Of a stretch of 7,509 nucleotides of DNA, positions 6,616 through 7,509 are shown piece by piece (the stretch's first letter is position 1; each line of letters starts with the position of its first letter). The DNA comes from Oscillospiraceae bacterium (lineage in GTDB: Bacteria > Bacillota > Clostridia > Oscillospirales > Oscillospiraceae). The DNA is taken from assembly GCA_017405545.1 (NCBI GenBank), contig JAFRAF010000365.1, positions 1-7,509 on the forward strand, written 5' to 3'. The translations under genes were made by a program, and so were the position numbers. The notes beneath the pieces were generated by a model. That model searched no databases. It was given only the letters and a program-made list of their open reading frames with translations, and was not told the DNA's origin.

Positions 6616-6644
6616 AGAATACCAGAAAAAGCAGAAAACTACAA
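6616..6644 (-). promoter_or_regulatory. Candidate promoter for the lipoprotein gene
   Basis: On the minus strand TTGTAG (6639-6644), a 17-bp spacer and TATTCT (6616-6621) form a moderate match to the housekeeping consensus, about 67 bp upstream of the start codon. Spacing is ideal but both boxes deviate, so this is a candidate only. Confidence 0.35.
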
Positions 6645-6660
6645 GATGTTTTTACGCCCA

Positions 6661-6693
6661 CAGGCCGAAACGTGTATGTTTCGGCCTGTTTTT
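6661..6693 (+). terminator. Strong rho-independent terminator, rightward
   Basis: CAGGCCGAAAC (6661-6671) and GTTTCGGCCTG (6678-6688) are perfect 11-base arms around a six-base loop, followed by TTTTT (6689-6693). On the minus strand no T run follows, so it acts only on rightward transcripts. The nearest rightward gene is coaX, ending about 670 bp upstream with the lipoprotein gene on the opposite strand in between. No closer rightward gene is visible. Confidence 0.85.
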
Positions 6694-6797
6694 CGCGGCT
6701 TTGCATTGTTTTTTGGTTTTGACATAGCCCAAAGCCTTCCCATTTGAGCGGAAGGTAGCTGAGGTGGAAAAGCAATTTCAGGCATCTGCTTTGTAAT
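6694..6797. other. Intergenic, no recognised feature
   Basis: I find no gene, hairpin or promoter that I can defend here. A minus-strand frame is open across it and into the neighbouring repeat, but it has no ribosome binding site and its distal half is translated hairpin sequence. The stretch may be an outer part of the adjacent repeat family. Confidence 0.4.
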
Positions 6798-6956
6798 CAA
6801 CGCTGTCGCAAGCCGTCGGCTTTCTTCCCTCCGGGGGCCATATTTTCTCACGCGAGAAAATATGGAAAAAGAGCGGAAAAGGGGGCCGAGCCCCCTTTTC
6901 AAACCCCCGTTTTTTCAAATAATCATTCGCTCCGCTCATTCTGCCTTGGGTTTCTC
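6798..6956 (-). repeat. Two-hairpin intergenic repeat, copy A
   Basis: Read on the minus strand the unit runs GAGAAACCCAAGGCAGA, GAGCGGAGCGA, hairpin 1 (11-base perfect arms at 6876-6886 and 6890-6900, loop of three), CGCTCTTTTTCC, hairpin 2 (12-base perfect arms at 6838-6849 and 6854-6865, loop GCGT), GCCCCCGGAGGGA, and finally a GACAGCGTTG end. Copy B (7164-7318) has the same order and the same conserved blocks in the opposite orientation. The stem sequences differ between copies, but each is perfectly self-complementary. Confidence 0.8.
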
Positions 6957-7099
6957 ATCATAGCAGTCACTGCTTTCTTTTATCAGAAGAGTTAATCGCA
7001 TGGCCCCGTCCCTGGCAATAACTCGATACTGTCATTTTTACGTTTCACCATACCACAGACTTTGAATCTGTACCACTCACCAAATGATGGTGCAGTTTT
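6936..7099 (-). pseudogene. Decayed protein tail, copy A, with a 44-bp insertion
   Basis: On the minus strand this starts after an in-frame TGA (7100-7102) and reads KTAPSFGEWYR. A 44-bp insertion (7029-7072) then breaks the frame. Skipping it, the frame continues RVIARDGAMRLTLLIKESSD and ends near KPKAE at a TGA (6936-6938) inside repeat copy A. Copy B at 7319-7438 encodes the matching KSVPLSGEWYRVIVKDGAMRL. In the 33 bases from CGA to TTA the two copies differ at three sites: one silent and two conservative (Ala/Val, Arg/Lys), so this was once a coding frame. The insertion duplicates a TA dinucleotide and contains a small palindrome (7056-7070). I do not recognise the protein family. Confidence 0.5.
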
Positions 7100-7163
7100 T
7101 CAAGCATAGGACGGAACCATTAGATTAACTCTGCCTCAAACAGGCGTATAACCTCAAAGCTTC
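7100..7163. other. Spacer between decayed tail A and repeat copy B
   Basis: No gene or hairpin is visible. On the minus strand the edge next to copy B reads GTTTTCTCGAAGCTTTGAGG, likely an outer part of the repeat unit. Confidence 0.4.
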
Positions 7164-7318
7164 GAGAAAACCAAGGCAGAGCGAGCGGCGCGAGCGGCAC
7201 TTGAATCCCCTTGGGTTTGCAAAGGGCCGCAGCCCTTTGCCGCTCTTTTCCACCATTTTCTTGCGTAAGAAAATGGTGCCCCCGGAGGGAGAGAAACTGA
7301 AAATCTGCAACAGCGTTG
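7164..7318 (+). repeat. Two-hairpin intergenic repeat, copy B
   Basis: The unit reads GAGAAAACCAAGGCAGA, GCGAGCGGCGCGAG, hairpin 1 (GCAAAGGGC at 7219-7227 with GCCCTTTGC at 7232-7240), CGCTCTTTTCC, hairpin 2 (CACCATTTTCTT at 7251-7262 with AAGAAAATGGTG at 7267-7278, loop GCGT), GCCCCCGGAGGGA, and CAACAGCGTTG. It is the inverted counterpart of copy A. In hairpin 2 four stem positions differ from copy A, and every difference is compensated on the other arm, while the GCGT loop is identical. Confidence 0.8.
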
Positions 7319-7438
7319 TGGTTCTTTTTTCACTTCTGCTAATCGCATGGCCCCGTCCTTGACAATGACTCGATACCACTCACCAGATAACGGTACAGAC
7401 TTGCGGTGAGCAAATCCGCTTTTTCCACACAGCATCAC
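7319..7438 (-). pseudogene. Decayed protein tail, copy B
   Basis: On the minus strand the frame reads MLCGKSGFAHRKSVPLSGEW, then YRVIVKDGAMRLAEVKKE, and then runs into repeat copy B, where translation becomes hairpin sequence until a stop near 7154. The shared core KS/TxPxxGEWYRVI..DGAMRL matches copy A, whose frame is broken by a stop and an insertion. The frame is open upstream through the 7435-7466 inverted repeat to a TGA. No convincing ribosome binding site precedes the ATG. It may be the end of a mobile-element or repeat-associated protein, but I cannot name it. Confidence 0.4.
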
Positions 7439-7466
7439 CCCGTTTGCCGTCCGGCAAACGGGGTGA
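7435..7466. repeat. Perfect inverted repeat with 15-base arms
   Basis: TCACCCCGTTTGCCG (7435-7449) and CGGCAAACGGGGTGA (7452-7466) are exact reverse complements separated by two bases. Neither strand carries a T run after it, so it is not a standard intrinsic terminator. Eight bases to the right an ATG at 7474 opens a plus-strand frame (MTNHSVFSGRAS) that continues past the window edge, with GGGGTGA in the hairpin arm as its only possible ribosome binding site. Whether that is a gene start cannot be judged from twelve codons. Confidence 0.7.
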
Positions 7467-7509
7467 ACATATATGACGAATCATTCGGTTTTCAGCGGTC
7501 GGGCATCAG

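Noticed and set aside
6639..7438. Minus-strand ORFs of 84-94 codons through the repeat island
   Set aside because: They read through perfect hairpins and lack ribosome binding sites. Only the short conserved tail segments appear ever to have been coding.
6798..7466. A CRISPR array
   Set aside because: There are only two large inverted repeat copies, no regular short direct repeats with unique spacers, and no cas genes.

Overview
The window looks like chromosomal DNA from a GC-rich member of the Clostridia, most likely Oscillospiraceae or a close relative. Reasons: GGAGG-type ribosome binding sites, a type III pantothenate kinase paired with a bifunctional CoaBC, an NhaC-family antiporter, a short lipobox lipoprotein, and intergenic palindromic repeats of the kind I associate with gut Clostridia. 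This taxonomic call is inference; no marker gene is present.

Layout, left to right. Positions 1-435 are an internally deleted insertion sequence, probably of the IS1380 family. It retains the transposase start and one complete terminal inverted repeat, and the window opens inside the other one. Directly beyond it, 436-485 is the C-terminal tail of an unidentified rightward gene. Positions 503-1843 (minus) encode an NhaC-family antiporter. Just upstream of it is a 163-bp miniature element (1900-2062) whose ends share the core end sequence of the 1-435 element. Positions 2195-4919 form a leftward gene group: a GNAT acetyltransferase, coaBC, and a P1-family (DmpA-like) peptidase whose start codon abuts the coaBC stop. 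Divergent from it is coaX (5205-5987, plus), with a strong sigma-A-type promoter and a 5' leader that can fold into a long nested hairpin. A small lipoprotein gene (6018-6548, minus) converges on coaX.

From 6549 to the right edge there is no intact gene. This stretch holds a strong rightward terminator (6661-6693), two inverted copies of a ~155-bp two-hairpin repeat whose stem differences are compensated, two decayed copies of the same protein tail, and a perfect 15-bp-arm inverted repeat at 7435-7466.

Functionally the core is coenzyme A synthesis. CoaX phosphorylates pantothenate, and CoaBC adds cysteine and decarboxylates to give 4'-phosphopantetheine. The P1 peptidase joined to coaBC belongs to a superfamily that includes beta-aminopeptidases, and beta-alanine is half of pantothenate, so a link is possible but unproven. 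The most unusual material is the covarying repeat pair, the structured coaX leader, and the rightward terminator lying beyond the convergent lipoprotein gene.
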